53,508 nt of DNA from Prevotella sp. 885 (GTDB lineage: Bacteria; Bacteroidota; Bacteroidia; Bacteroidales; Bacteroidaceae), in contig NZ_NOVE01000019.1 in assembly GCF_002265625.1 (NCBI RefSeq), positions 1 through 53,508 of the forward strand. The letters are read 5' to 3'. Numbering within the stretch: position 1 is the stretch's first letter; each line of letters begins with the position of its first letter. Both the position numbers and the translations under genes were made by a program. Under the pieces are notes generated by a model that saw nothing but the letters and a program-made list of their open reading frames with translations, had not been told where the DNA came from and ran no database searches. Of this stretch, positions 43,440 through 51,447 are shown piece by piece.

Positions 43440-43832
43440 ACACAATATTTGCATTTCTGATGCTCAATACTATGAGTTCAGCGCACGAAGAAATCTTTGG
43501 TGCGAAATTCTTGAGTTTTGAGCGTGCAGCGACAACATACTGACACTCTGTAAATTACACTACTAAGAAGAGCAGTGTGCAATGAATGACTGAGCTAAAC
43601 AAGCCTCATAGGGTTGCAATAGCGCCACTTTTACACTCCAATAGTGCCACTTTTACAGTACAATAGCGCCACTTTTACACTCTAATAGTGGCACTATTGT
43701 ACTGTAAAAGTGGCACTATTGTTAAGCAGGGGTGCTGTTTGCTCAGCAGAACACCATAAAAACAGCTTTTTGATTCTCTAGAATTGATTTTTATTTTGTA
43801 ACACATTTTTACTCTTTGTACGATATTTGCAT
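43440..43832 (-). repeat. Repeat element copy B (about 393 bp, inverted relative to copy A)
   Basis: Read on the minus strand it begins ATGCAAATATCGTACAAAG and ends ATGCAAATATTGTGT like copy A. It shares the GCTGTTT/AAACAGC hairpin (43734-43740, 43760-43766 on the plus strand), the central giant hairpin, and the right part with CGCACCAAAGATTTC and GTGCGC. Between these the sequence differs substantially (around 43520-43615), yet the total length is the same. No protein is supported. Confidence 0.85.
43639..43721 (-). repeat. Giant hairpin of element B
   Basis: Arms of 34 nt (43639-43672 and 43688-43721) with one mismatch surround a 15-nt loop, ttttacactctaata, nearly the same as in copy A. 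The spacer between the AATAGyGCCAC units differs from copy A at three positions, and each change is matched by its complement in the other arm. Confidence 0.95.
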
Positions 43833-43878
43833 AGTGGACATGAAGCCATGTTTAACAAGAGATTGAGTATGAGCTGCG

Positions 43879-44036
43879 GGTTCCGCAGAGCGGGACCTAT
43901 ATCATGAAACCTACTGCAAGCTGCGAAGCAGCGCAGCTGTAGGTAAATATGACACCCCCATAAAGAGTTCCCCGAAGGGGGACTAACGCATCCACTATGA
44001 TGTTGAGGATGATAGTCGGTCCCGCTTCGCGGAACC
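43879..44036. repeat. Nested palindromic element with three stems
   Basis: A 19-nt outer arm (43879-43897, GGTTCCGCAGAGCGGGACC) pairs with 44018-44036 at 17 of 19 positions and is extended by ATCAT/ATGAT. Inside are hairpin 1 (43909-43944: ACCTAC/GTAGGT outside, GCTGC-gaa-GCAGC inside) and hairpin 2 (43966-43984: AGTTCCCC-gaa-GGGGGACT). The whole could fold as a three-way junction RNA, or be a small palindromic mobile repeat. It matches no RNA class I know. Confidence 0.7.
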
Positions 44037-44175
44037 AAGAGATGGTGAGGTGCTGCTTATTTGTCTGAAAGAAATGAAATGAAGGCTCGTACCTTATGAC
44101 ACGAGAGCGTGTATCAGTTGATTGACAATCTTAAGAACAAAAGTTTTGGGAAAGAAGAATAAAAGTTTGAGGAAA

Positions 44176-44217
44176 TTTGTTTACATTTCCGAGTTTTTTA
44201 TTACTTTTGTAAACAAA
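44176..44217 (+). promoter_or_regulatory. Promoter and palindromic operator of the regulator-cas operon
   Basis: TACTTTTG (44202-44209) is a consensus -7 box, with TTTG at 44176-44179 (spacer 22 bp, slightly long). The same bases hold a perfect 10-bp inverted repeat: TTTGTTTACA (44176-44185) and TGTAAACAAA (44208-44217). Their centres are 32 bp apart, about three helical turns. A dimeric repressor bound here would cover both -33 and the start site, which suits autoregulation by the XRE protein encoded 11 bp downstream. Confidence 0.7.
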
Positions 44218-44228
44218 ACCAAAATACT

Positions 44229-45221
44229 ATGCCTAACGATTCATTTGCAATCAGACTACGGGAAGCAAGACGCATGCGAAAACTCAGCATGGATAAGCTC
44301 ATCGAACTTGCCGACTTTGTTGTAACAAAGCAAAGTCTTTCAAGGTATGAGCGAGGCGTCATGCGTCCTCATGCCAACGTTCTTTCGGCGCTGGCAAAGG
44401 CCCTTGATATCAGCGAAGAATATTTTCTCGGCACCAACCTAAACATCAACATACCAATGCTACGCACCACATCTGGAGGCAAGCTGCAGGAAGATGTTCT
44501 CACGGCTATAGAGGCGCGCCTGTCCTTTTGGACAGAACGGCTTATCGCCAAAGAACGTGAGGCTGGCATCTCCGAAGAGTTTAAGAATCCCATCGAAAAC
44601 GTTCAGGTATCCTCACTTGAAGATGCCATCCAAGCAGCCAACCTCCTCCGCCAGCTCTGGCATTGCGGCGACGGTCCCATCGCCAGTGTGCTTCGCCTGT
44701 TGGAACGCAAGGGCATCAGAATCATGGAGGATGAACTACCTGCCGAAGTTTACGGCCTCAGCACATGGGCAGACCATCGTCTGCCGCTCATAGTCGTTGA
44801 CACCCGCCTTTCAAAGACCACAGCCGACCGTCTGCGTTTCACAGCCGCTCACGAACTCGCCCACCTTCTCCTCTCCTTTCCTCCCTCTTCAGACCTGTCA
44901 GAAGAAAAGCGTTGCCACAAGTTCGCCAGCTTCTTCCTCTTCCCCAAGTCCGCATTCATAGAAGAAATGGGCGGCGAGCATCGCGACGAACTGACGCTTG
45001 AGGAGATGATAGACCTAAAGGAACTGTACGGCGTCTCCATCGCAGCCCAAGTGCACGAAGCTTGGGATCTCCGCATGATTTCGCGCGAGCACTACGACTG
45101 GTGGTACGACAAGAACATAAATAAGAACCGACTGGAAAAAGGTTGGGGAGTATACGCCTTCCCCGAAACGGTCGGCAGAGAGAGGAGAGTGGACGCAAGG
45201 ATAAAAAAGAACGTAAAATAG
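44229..45221 (+). CDS. XRE helix-turn-helix / ImmA-IrrE zinc peptidase fusion regulator
   Basis: The 330-residue protein has an N-terminal Cro/C1-type helix-turn-helix (about 7-62: IRLREARRMRKLSMDKLIELA, KQSLSRYERG, LAKALDISEEYFLG). A linker follows, then a COG2856/DUF955 metallopeptidase domain (about 150-290) with zinc motif HELAH (His208, Glu209, His212) and a KFASFFLFPKSAF segment. Relatives (ImmA, IrrE/PprI) relieve repression by cleaving a repressor after stress or phage signals. Its stop codon is 3 bp before cas3 and no terminator intervenes, so it should lead the cas operon. Its base composition (31/60 GC in 44521-44580) is host-like, unlike cas3. No toxin gene is adjacent. Confidence 0.9.
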   Translation: MPNDSFAIRLREARRMRKLSMDKLIELADFVVTKQSLSRYERGVMRPHANVLSALAKALDISEEYFLGTNLNINIPMLRTTSGGKLQEDVLTAIEARLSFWTERLIAKEREAGISEEFKNPIENVQVSSLEDAIQAANLLRQLWHCGDGPIASVLRLLERKGIRIMEDELPAEVYGLSTWADHRLPLIVVDTRLSKTTADRLRFTAAHELAHLLLSFPPSSDLSEEKRCHKFASFFLFPKSAFIEEMGGEHRDELTLEEMIDLKELYGVSIAAQVHEAWDLRMISREHYDWWYDKNINKNRLEKGWGVYAFPETVGRERRVDARIKKNVK

Positions 45222-45224
45222 AAA

Positions 45225-47411
45225 ATGAATATGACAGAAATTATATCACATATATATCAAGACAATGAAGGACATTGGGTTACACAATCCAATGAGGACC
45301 ACTCTGTCGGTGTAGCAAGACTTGCATCACAATTTGCAGGAGAGTTTGGCATGAGCAAATGGGGTAAAGTATTGGGACTACTCCACGATAAGGGAAAAGA
45401 GACGGACGCCTTTCAGCAATACATTAAAAAGGAAAGCGGATATGCCCCCGACATTAAAATTTGTGGCAAACATCATCATGCCTACGTAGGAGGGATATTA
45501 GCTCAAAAATATTATGGAAAGTCTTCCTATAATTTATTTGTCAACCAGATTGTGTCTCATCATACCGGACTGCATGATTCTGACGAGATAAAAGAAATCA
45601 TCAATCAAGAAATTCCTTCCGAAGTAAACATCTATCATACAAAGGAAAAGCTAAACCGACCAGAATTTAAAATACAAGAAAACGATTTTCATCATTTAGC
45701 TCGCATGCTATTCTCATGTTTAGTAGATGCAGACTTTCTTGATACGGAAGCATTTATGGACAGGGAATCTTATACGTTAAGACAAAACAAAGAAGCATTA
45801 AACAATTTACTGCCATTGCTTGAAAACAAGCTAAAGGACTTAAAGACTAAAGCAGACTCTTCCGAGATAAACATCATAAGGAACCAGATTCAGCAACAAT
45901 GTTTGAAGATGGCTGATACTCCTACTGGTTTCTATAGCTTGACTGTACCCACTGGTGGAGGCAAGACATTGTCCTCACTGGTTTGGGCTATAAAACATGC
46001 AATAAAGAATGGACAGAAGAGAGTTATCATCGCTATACCTTACACAAGTATTATTGTTCAGACGGCATCAGTCCTGAGAAGCATCTTTGGAGAAGAGAAT
46101 GTTCTGGAACATCATAGCTGTGTAGACCCCGAGCAGATAAAAGACGAGAAACTGAAAGAGAAGATGAAGTTGGCAACAGAGAATTGGGACTACCCTATTA
46201 TCGTTACCACCAACGTGCAACTGTTCGTATCTATGTTCAGCAACAAGCCATCGGCTTGCAGAAAACTTCACAATATAGTAAACAGCGTGATAATCTTAGA
46301 TGAGGTGCAGACTCTTCCTACGGATTATCTGCAGCCCATAGTAGATTCGCTGAAAACTTATAATAAACTTTTCAATGTATCCTTCTTGTTCACAACTGCA
46401 AGTCAGCCCGTGTTGAGCGGGCTCATTGAAGGGTGTAATCCGAAAGCCGCCTTCAACGGAATAGACCATATAACAGAAATAATACCGGATGATTTCAAGC
46501 TACATGACAAGTTACGTAGAGTGAAGCTGAGCATCAATAACGAAGGAAAAACCTATGATGAATTGGCAGAGATGCTGAGCCAGCACAAAAAAGTGCTCTG
46601 CATTGTCAACACACGTAGGGACGCTAAGGAAATATACGAACGTCTTCCGCAAGAGGGCATTACATTGCATCTTTCCAAGATGATGTGCCCTGACCATATC
46701 AGCGAAACAATAAAAGCTATAAAAACCGCTCTGAAAGACAATAAGAACGAAATAATCCGTGTTGTCTCCACTCAATTAATAGAAGCAGGAGTTGACATTG
46801 ACTTTCCTTTTGTCTTCCGCCAAGAGGCAGGATTAGACTCTGTTCTGCAAGCAGCGGGCAGATGTAATCGTGAAGGAAAGAATGGCTTAAGTACCACTTA
46901 CGTCTTTTCATTGTCTAAAGAGCACAACCTTACAAAGGGAGACATACAAGCTGCAAATAGCGCAAGACTAAGTCTTGGAAACGACCATGACTGGTTTGCT
47001 CCAGAAACAATGACTTCTTTCTTCAAGCAACTCTATTGCAGGAAAGAGTCTTTTGACAAGAAAGATATAAGACATTATCTTTATTATCCGACAAACAATT
47101 TGAGTTTTCAGACAGCAGCCAAGGAATTCCAGCTAATAGAAGACGATGGTGTAAATGTTGTTGTCTGCTGGAAGAACAGCATAGATCTTGTCCAGCAATT
47201 ATTAGTTAACGGACCATCATACATGCTGATGAAAAAGCTGTCAAAGTATATGGTTAACATCAACAAGATAGACTTCAAAACATTAGCAGACATGGGGGTT
47301 GTCAGCGAAAAGAAAGAAGGGCTTTTTGTTGTCGATTACAAACAACAATATGATGAACATATTGGACTTAGAACCGACAATAATTGGGCAAATGAAATAT
47401 TAATACAATAA
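45225..47411 (+). CDS. cas3: CRISPR-associated helicase/nuclease Cas3 (type I-C)
   Basis: Recruited by Cascade to unwind and degrade target DNA. The 728-residue protein has the HD nuclease domain (His26; His54-Asp55 in LLHDKGK; His83-85; His112-113 in SHHTG). A superfamily 2 helicase follows, with Walker A TGGGKT (243-248), a DEVQ box (359-362), TASQPVL and RVVSTQLIEAGVDIDF. All key residues are present, so it looks active. Start: ATG at 45225, with another at codon 3. GC is visibly lower than in preceding genes (23/60 in 46501-46560). Confidence 0.95.
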   Translation: MNMTEIISHIYQDNEGHWVTQSNEDHSVGVARLASQFAGEFGMSKWGKVLGLLHDKGKETDAFQQYIKKESGYAPDIKICGKHHHAYVGGILAQKYYGKSSYNLFVNQIVSHHTGLHDSDEIKEIINQEIPSEVNIYHTKEKLNRPEFKIQENDFHHLARMLFSCLVDADFLDTEAFMDRESYTLRQNKEALNNLLPLLENKLKDLKTKADSSEINIIRNQIQQQCLKMADTPTGFYSLTVPTGGGKTLSSLVWAIKHAIKNGQKRVIIAIPYTSIIVQTASVLRSIFGEENVLEHHSCVDPEQIKDEKLKEKMKLATENWDYPIIVTTNVQLFVSMFSNKPSACRKLHNIVNSVIILDEVQTLPTDYLQPIVDSLKTYNKLFNVSFLFTTASQPVLSGLIEGCNPKAAFNGIDHITEIIPDDFKLHDKLRRVKLSINNEGKTYDELAEMLSQHKKVLCIVNTRRDAKEIYERLPQEGITLHLSKMMCPDHISETIKAIKTALKDNKNEIIRVVSTQLIEAGVDIDFPFVFRQEAGLDSVLQAAGRCNREGKNGLSTTYVFSLSKEHNLTKGDIQAANSARLSLGNDHDWFAPETMTSFFKQLYCRKESFDKKDIRHYLYYPTNNLSFQTAAKEFQLIEDDGVNVVVCWKNSIDLVQQLLVNGPSYMLMKKLSKYMVNINKIDFKTLADMGVVSEKKEGLFVVDYKQQYDEHIGLRTDNNWANEILIQ

Positions 47412-47425
47412 AGATAAATAATAAT

Positions 47426-48118
47426 ATGGAACATACAGACAGAGAATATTGTTTGGAGGTGTGGGGCGATATGGCTTGCTTCATCCGCCCAGAACTTAAA
47501 GTGGAGCGCGTCAGCTATGATGTTATTACACCGTCGGCTGCACGCGCCATATTCGAGGCTATATTCTGGAAACCTGCCATACATTGGCAAATAACCAAAA
47601 TAGAAGTACTAAATCCTGTCAAATGGACATCGGTGAGAAGAAATGAAGTTGGTGCTGTTGCCGGCAAGTCTGCCATTTATATAGAAGACAAACGTCAGCA
47701 AAAGAACTCTTTATTGCTTAAGGATGTCCGTTATAGGATTTGGGCAAAAATGGAATACCGTTCTGTTGCCAAACGAAAAATTGAGAAAGACTTGTTTTCG
47801 CACGAACCTGGCAGAGACGAGAACCCTATGAAATACTATCAAATGTTTGAACGGAGAGCAAGTAAAGGTCAATGTTTCAATCAGCCTTATCTTGGAACTC
47901 GTGAGTTCTCGGCAGCATTCCGCTTGGTTAATTCAGATGACGAAGCTTTGACTCCTCCTATATCCGAAGAGCAGGGAGGCACAAAAGATCTTGGCATCAT
48001 GCTCTATGACATGGATTTCCAAGACCCGAAGAACATCCAGCCTATGTTCTATCGTCCACAAATGAAAGCAGGCGTTATTATTGTTCCACCAATAAATAGT
48101 GAGGAGATTTTAAGATGA
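47426..48118 (+). CDS. cas5c: Type I-C Cas5 (Cas5c/Cas5d), pre-crRNA processing nuclease
   Basis: In type I-C, which lacks Cas6, Cas5c cuts the repeat RNA and holds the 5' handle of crRNA in the Cascade complex. The 230-residue protein has the N-terminal CLEVWGDMACFIRPELKVERVSYDVITPSAARAIF-type RAMP start and the WKPAIHWQI segment characteristic of this family. It ends with a basic/aromatic C-terminus (MFYRPQMKAGVIIVPP). It is 14 bp after cas3 and its stop overlaps the cas8c start by 4 nt (ATGA), implying coupled translation. Confidence 0.93.
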   Translation: MEHTDREYCLEVWGDMACFIRPELKVERVSYDVITPSAARAIFEAIFWKPAIHWQITKIEVLNPVKWTSVRRNEVGAVAGKSAIYIEDKRQQKNSLLLKDVRYRIWAKMEYRSVAKRKIEKDLFSHEPGRDENPMKYYQMFERRASKGQCFNQPYLGTREFSAAFRLVNSDDEALTPPISEEQGGTKDLGIMLYDMDFQDPKNIQPMFYRPQMKAGVIIVPPINSEEILR

Positions 48119-49887
48119 TACTAAAAGCATTATACGATTACTATAACAGATGCGGAAATCTTCCTGCTTCTGGCATGGAGGAAAAAGAAATCGGTTTCGT
48201 GATTGTTATTTCTAAAGAAGGAAAATTTGTTCGTTTTGAAGATTGTCGTATAGATAACAAACAGGCAAAGACCTATCTTGTTAAAAAGCATGTAGGCAGG
48301 TCAAGTGCTGTCGTTGCCAATTACCTATATGATAACAGCTCCTATGTGTTGGGATATGCCGAAAATGCAAAAGCTAAGAAAGATGTAGAAGAACAGACAA
48401 CGAAACGTTCTGACAAGGAAAGCACTTGTCTTGAAGCCTTTAAAGAGAAAGTTGATTCTATCTACAAGGTTTATCCTGAAAATAATGATTTGGCTGCTAT
48501 TTGTAAATTCTATCAGCAAAGCAAAGAAGAAATACTTGCATGTATTTCGCAAGATAGTTTATGGGAAGACATCAAGAAGAACTTATCAAAAAAGTACTCA
48601 ACATTCTCGTTCAGAATCGACGGTGACCTAAAGATTGTAGCCGAGAAAAAAGAATTATTACAATTAGAAAACTCTGAAGACGACAATAAAGGAAACGGCT
48701 TTTGTCTGATAACAGGGAATAAAGGAACTACCGTTGATACAACAACGGCAACAATGATTCCAGGAAGTCAAGCGACAGCAAAGCTTGTAGCTTTCCAAGT
48801 TAATTCCGGCTACGATTCTTACGGCAAGAAAAAATGTGGGAATGCACCAATTTCAAAGGATGCAGAATTTGCCTATACCACAGCTCTTAATGCTATGCTG
48901 CAAAAAGGGTCGCATAACAAGTTTGGTGTAGGTAATCGTACCTTCGTTTTTTGGGCTTCTTCCAATGCCGAGGCAGCAGAACAGACGGAAGAGAGTCTGT
49001 TCGACCTATTAGGTTTTGCAGACGAAGAACAGGATGACCCAAATGCAAGAATAGAGCAAGTGCGTAAAGTCTTTACTTCCATTTATTCTGGAACTTTGAA
49101 GACTTCATTGGACGACCGCTTCTATATACTTGGACTCGCTCCAAACTCTGCCAGAATTGCCGTTGTGTATTGGTCTGAATGCTCTTTGAAAGAGTTTGCA
49201 GAAAAGATTCTTCGTCATTTTGACGACATGGAGATTATAGATACTCGTAAAGACGGGAAACCATATATGGGAATAAAGAGCATGCTTGCAGCTGTCACTC
49301 TTAACGGAGAGCTATCTAAAGCAACCCCTAACATACCCGAGGCTGTTGTCAAGAGCATCTTCCAAGGAACACCTTATCCGTTTACGTTGTTTTCTGCATG
49401 CATCCGCAGAATAAGAGCAGAGTCAGGAAATAAAGATAATAACGCTATTCGCATAGCTCGTATGGCAATCATTAAAGCTTATCTTAACAGAATAAATGAT
49501 AACAATAAAAAGATAGACACTATGTTAGACAAGAGTAACACAAACCAAGGCTACCTCTGCGGTCGCCTCTTTGCAGTTCTTGACAAGATTCAAGAAGATG
49601 CAAATGGAATCAGAAGCATTTGTGAAAGATACATGAATGCTGCAAGTGCAACACCTGCTTCGGTGTTTGCCACTATCCTCAATCTTTCTTACCATCACAT
49701 GGAGAAACTGACTAACGAAAGCAGAAAAATATTCTATGAGAAGATGAAGCAAGAAATCATCGACAAGATTCCTGCAACCGGCTTCCCTGCACATCTTGAC
49801 CTTCAAGACCAAGGCAGATTCTTTATAGGATACTACCACCAAAGACAAGACTTCTTTACTAAAAAAGAAGATGAAAACAAGAACTAA
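48115..49887 (+). CDS. cas8c: Type I-C Cascade large subunit Cas8c (Csd1)
   Basis: Large subunit that recognises the PAM and recruits Cas3. The 590-residue length and recognisable segments (MILKALYDYYNRCG; FCLITGNKG; FQVNSGYDSYGKKKCGNAPIS; VYWSECSLKEFAEKILRHFDDMEI; GYLCGRLFAVLDKIQ; GRFFIGYYHQRQDFF) identify Csd1. The C-terminal helical part can also be made separately as Cas11c from an internal start (see 49522). It overlaps cas5c by 4 nt. Confidence 0.94.
   Translation: MILKALYDYYNRCGNLPASGMEEKEIGFVIVISKEGKFVRFEDCRIDNKQAKTYLVKKHVGRSSAVVANYLYDNSSYVLGYAENAKAKKDVEEQTTKRSDKESTCLEAFKEKVDSIYKVYPENNDLAAICKFYQQSKEEILACISQDSLWEDIKKNLSKKYSTFSFRIDGDLKIVAEKKELLQLENSEDDNKGNGFCLITGNKGTTVDTTTATMIPGSQATAKLVAFQVNSGYDSYGKKKCGNAPISKDAEFAYTTALNAMLQKGSHNKFGVGNRTFVFWASSNAEAAEQTEESLFDLLGFADEEQDDPNARIEQVRKVFTSIYSGTLKTSLDDRFYILGLAPNSARIAVVYWSECSLKEFAEKILRHFDDMEIIDTRKDGKPYMGIKSMLAAVTLNGELSKATPNIPEAVVKSIFQGTPYPFTLFSACIRRIRAESGNKDNNAIRIARMAIIKAYLNRINDNNKKIDTMLDKSNTNQGYLCGRLFAVLDKIQEDANGIRSICERYMNAASATPASVFATILNLSYHHMEKLTNESRKIFYEKMKQEIIDKIPATGFPAHLDLQDQGRFFIGYYHQRQDFFTKKEDENKN
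49522..49887 (+). CDS. Possible internal Cas11c (small subunit) translated from within cas8c
   Basis: Type I-C systems are known to make their small subunit Cas11c from an internal start in the 3' part of cas8c, in the same frame. Here the in-frame ATG at 49522 (Met470 of Cas8c) follows an A-rich stretch (AATAAAAAGATAGACACT) of the kind that favours initiation in Bacteroidetes. It would give 121 helix-rich residues. The ATG at 49462 (Met450) is a second candidate. Established for the family; the site chosen here is inference. Confidence 0.4.
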   Translation: MLDKSNTNQGYLCGRLFAVLDKIQEDANGIRSICERYMNAASATPASVFATILNLSYHHMEKLTNESRKIFYEKMKQEIIDKIPATGFPAHLDLQDQGRFFIGYYHQRQDFFTKKEDENKN

Positions 49888-49914
49888 AATAATAACATTT
49901 AAATTATAAACAAT

Positions 49915-50766
49915 ATGGCTGAAATTAATAACAGAATCGATTTCGTTTACCTGTTTGATGTACAGGACGGTAATCCCAACGGTGATCCTGATGCAGGAAA
50001 CCTTCCTCGTGTTGATGCTGAGACCGGAATGGGCTTGGTAACAGACGTTTGCCTGAAGCGCAAAGTTCGCAACTACGTTCAAGTAGCAAAAGATTTGTCA
50101 GACGGTTATGATATCTTCATTAAGGAGAAGGCGGTTCTTAACAGCGAGATAGACAAGGCTCATGATGACGAAGATGTGAAGAAGGCAAAAGACAAGACTG
50201 CAGCAGCTCGTCTATTCATGTGTAAGAATTATTATGACATCCGTACATTCGGAGCGGTCATGTCCACGGGTAAGAATGCTGGTCAGGTAAGAGGCCCCAT
50301 CCAGTTTACCTTTGCTCGTTCTATTGATCCAATAGCAACAGCAGAACATTCTATCACCCGAATGGCTGTGGCTACAGAAAAAGAAGCAGAAAAACAAAAT
50401 GGCGACAACCGAACTATGGGTCGCAAGGCTACAGTTCCTTACGGGCTCTATGTCTGCCATGGCTTTATCTCAGCAAGTCTTGCCAAGCAAACGGGCTTCT
50501 CGGAGGAAGACTTGGAGCTATTCTTCGAGGCATTAAAGAACATGTTCGACGTGGACCGTTCTGCCGCACGTGGACTGATGAGCGCACAGAAACTCATCGT
50601 GTTCCGTCACGATTCGGTTCTTGGCAATGCTCCAGCCAACAAATTGTTCGACTTGGTGAAAATCAAGAAGAATACGGAAGCCGCACCAAGATCGTTCAGC
50701 GACTATGTTGTTTCGATAGACAAGGACTCTGTTCCTAACGGCGTTACCGTTGAAGAATTGATTTAG
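49915..50766 (+). CDS. cas7c: Type I-C Cascade backbone Cas7c (Csd2)
   Basis: Several copies coat the crRNA spacer in Cascade. The 283-residue protein has the Csd2 hallmark [27 protein letters not shown] start (visible as [11 protein letters not shown]). [18 protein letters not shown], the TRMAVATE segment and [17 protein letters not shown] follow. Length is normal. A 27-bp AT-rich gap precedes it, the longest inside the cas operon. Confidence 0.95.
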   Translation: MAEINNRIDFVYLFDVQDGNPNGDPDAGNLPRVDAETGMGLVTDVCLKRKVRNYVQVAKDLSDGYDIFIKEKAVLNSEIDKAHDDEDVKKAKDKTAAARLFMCKNYYDIRTFGAVMSTGKNAGQVRGPIQFTFARSIDPIATAEHSITRMAVATEKEAEKQNGDNRTMGRKATVPYGLYVCHGFISASLAKQTGFSEEDLELFFEALKNMFDVDRSAARGLMSAQKLIVFRHDSVLGNAPANKLFDLVKIKKNTEAAPRSFSDYVVSIDKDSVPNGVTVEELI

Positions 50767-50775
50767 TATAACATC

Positions 50776-51447
50776 ATGTATACTGAAGACGAAATGCTCA
50801 TGTTGTCGGGGATACAGCACTTTATGTTCTGCCCCCGACAATGGGCTTTGATACATATCGAACAGCAATGGGCTGAAAACAAACTGACGACAGAAGGTCA
50901 GATTCTGCACAAGAACGTAGACAATCCCTTCTATCGTCAGAAAAATGGTGATGTCATCACGCTTCGCTCTCTTCTTATTGCCTCAAAAGAATTGGGACTA
51001 TATGGCATAACGGATGCCGTAGAACTTGTTCCTACTGATTCAGCAGAAGATGCCATTACTCATAACCGATACGAAGGTTACTGGAAACCATACCCTGTGG
51101 AATATAAAAGAGGACATCATAAGCCAGATGAAAGGGACGAGGTGCAATTGGCTGCACAGGCAATGTGCATGGAAGAGATGTATGGCATCAACATCCCGTA
51201 CGGAGCACTATATTACGATGAGGTGAAACGTAGAGAGATTATATCCATTTCTGAATCGTTGAGAAATACCACCATTCATTGTGCCCAGCAAATGCACGAG
51301 GTCTTCAAATCCGGTGAATTGCCAAAAGCCAACAAACAGCGTCATTGCAAGAACTGTTCGTTAATAAATATATGTATTCCGGAGATGAATGATTGCGTAA
51401 AAGTGTCAACCTATTTAAACAATAACCTATATGAGGATATTACTTAA
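50776..51447 (+). CDS. cas4: CRISPR adaptation exonuclease Cas4
   Basis: RecB-like nuclease that helps choose PAM-flanked prespacers and trims them for Cas1-Cas2. The 223-residue protein has the Fe-S cluster cysteines (Cys19 in MFCPRQW; Cys191, Cys194 and Cys200 in HCKNCSLINICIPE). Its nuclease residues are the Asp in YGITDAVEL and Glu/Lys in PVEYKRG, with a QLAAQAMCMEEM helix. All key residues are intact. It overlaps cas1 by 17 nt. Confidence 0.94.
   Translation: MYTEDEMLMLSGIQHFMFCPRQWALIHIEQQWAENKLTTEGQILHKNVDNPFYRQKNGDVITLRSLLIASKELGLYGITDAVELVPTDSAEDAITHNRYEGYWKPYPVEYKRGHHKPDERDEVQLAAQAMCMEEMYGINIPYGALYYDEVKRREIISISESLRNTTIHCAQQMHEVFKSGELPKANKQRHCKNCSLINICIPEMNDCVKVSTYLNNNLYEDIT

Larger units (their letters stand above)
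43833..44228. other. Gap upstream of the CRISPR-linked regulator
   Basis: This region contains the nested palindromic element at 43879-44036, a weak hairpin CTCGT/ACGAG near 44086-44105, and the regulator promoter/operator at 44176-44217. No open frame here has protein-like composition. Confidence 0.5.

Noticed and set aside
43778..44038. 86-codon minus-strand frame over the palindromic element
   Set aside because: It is made of palindrome and repeat sequence, with no family resemblance.
44041..45224. Toxin-antitoxin pair with the XRE-ImmA/IrrE gene
   Set aside because: No toxin-like gene lies upstream or between it and cas3.
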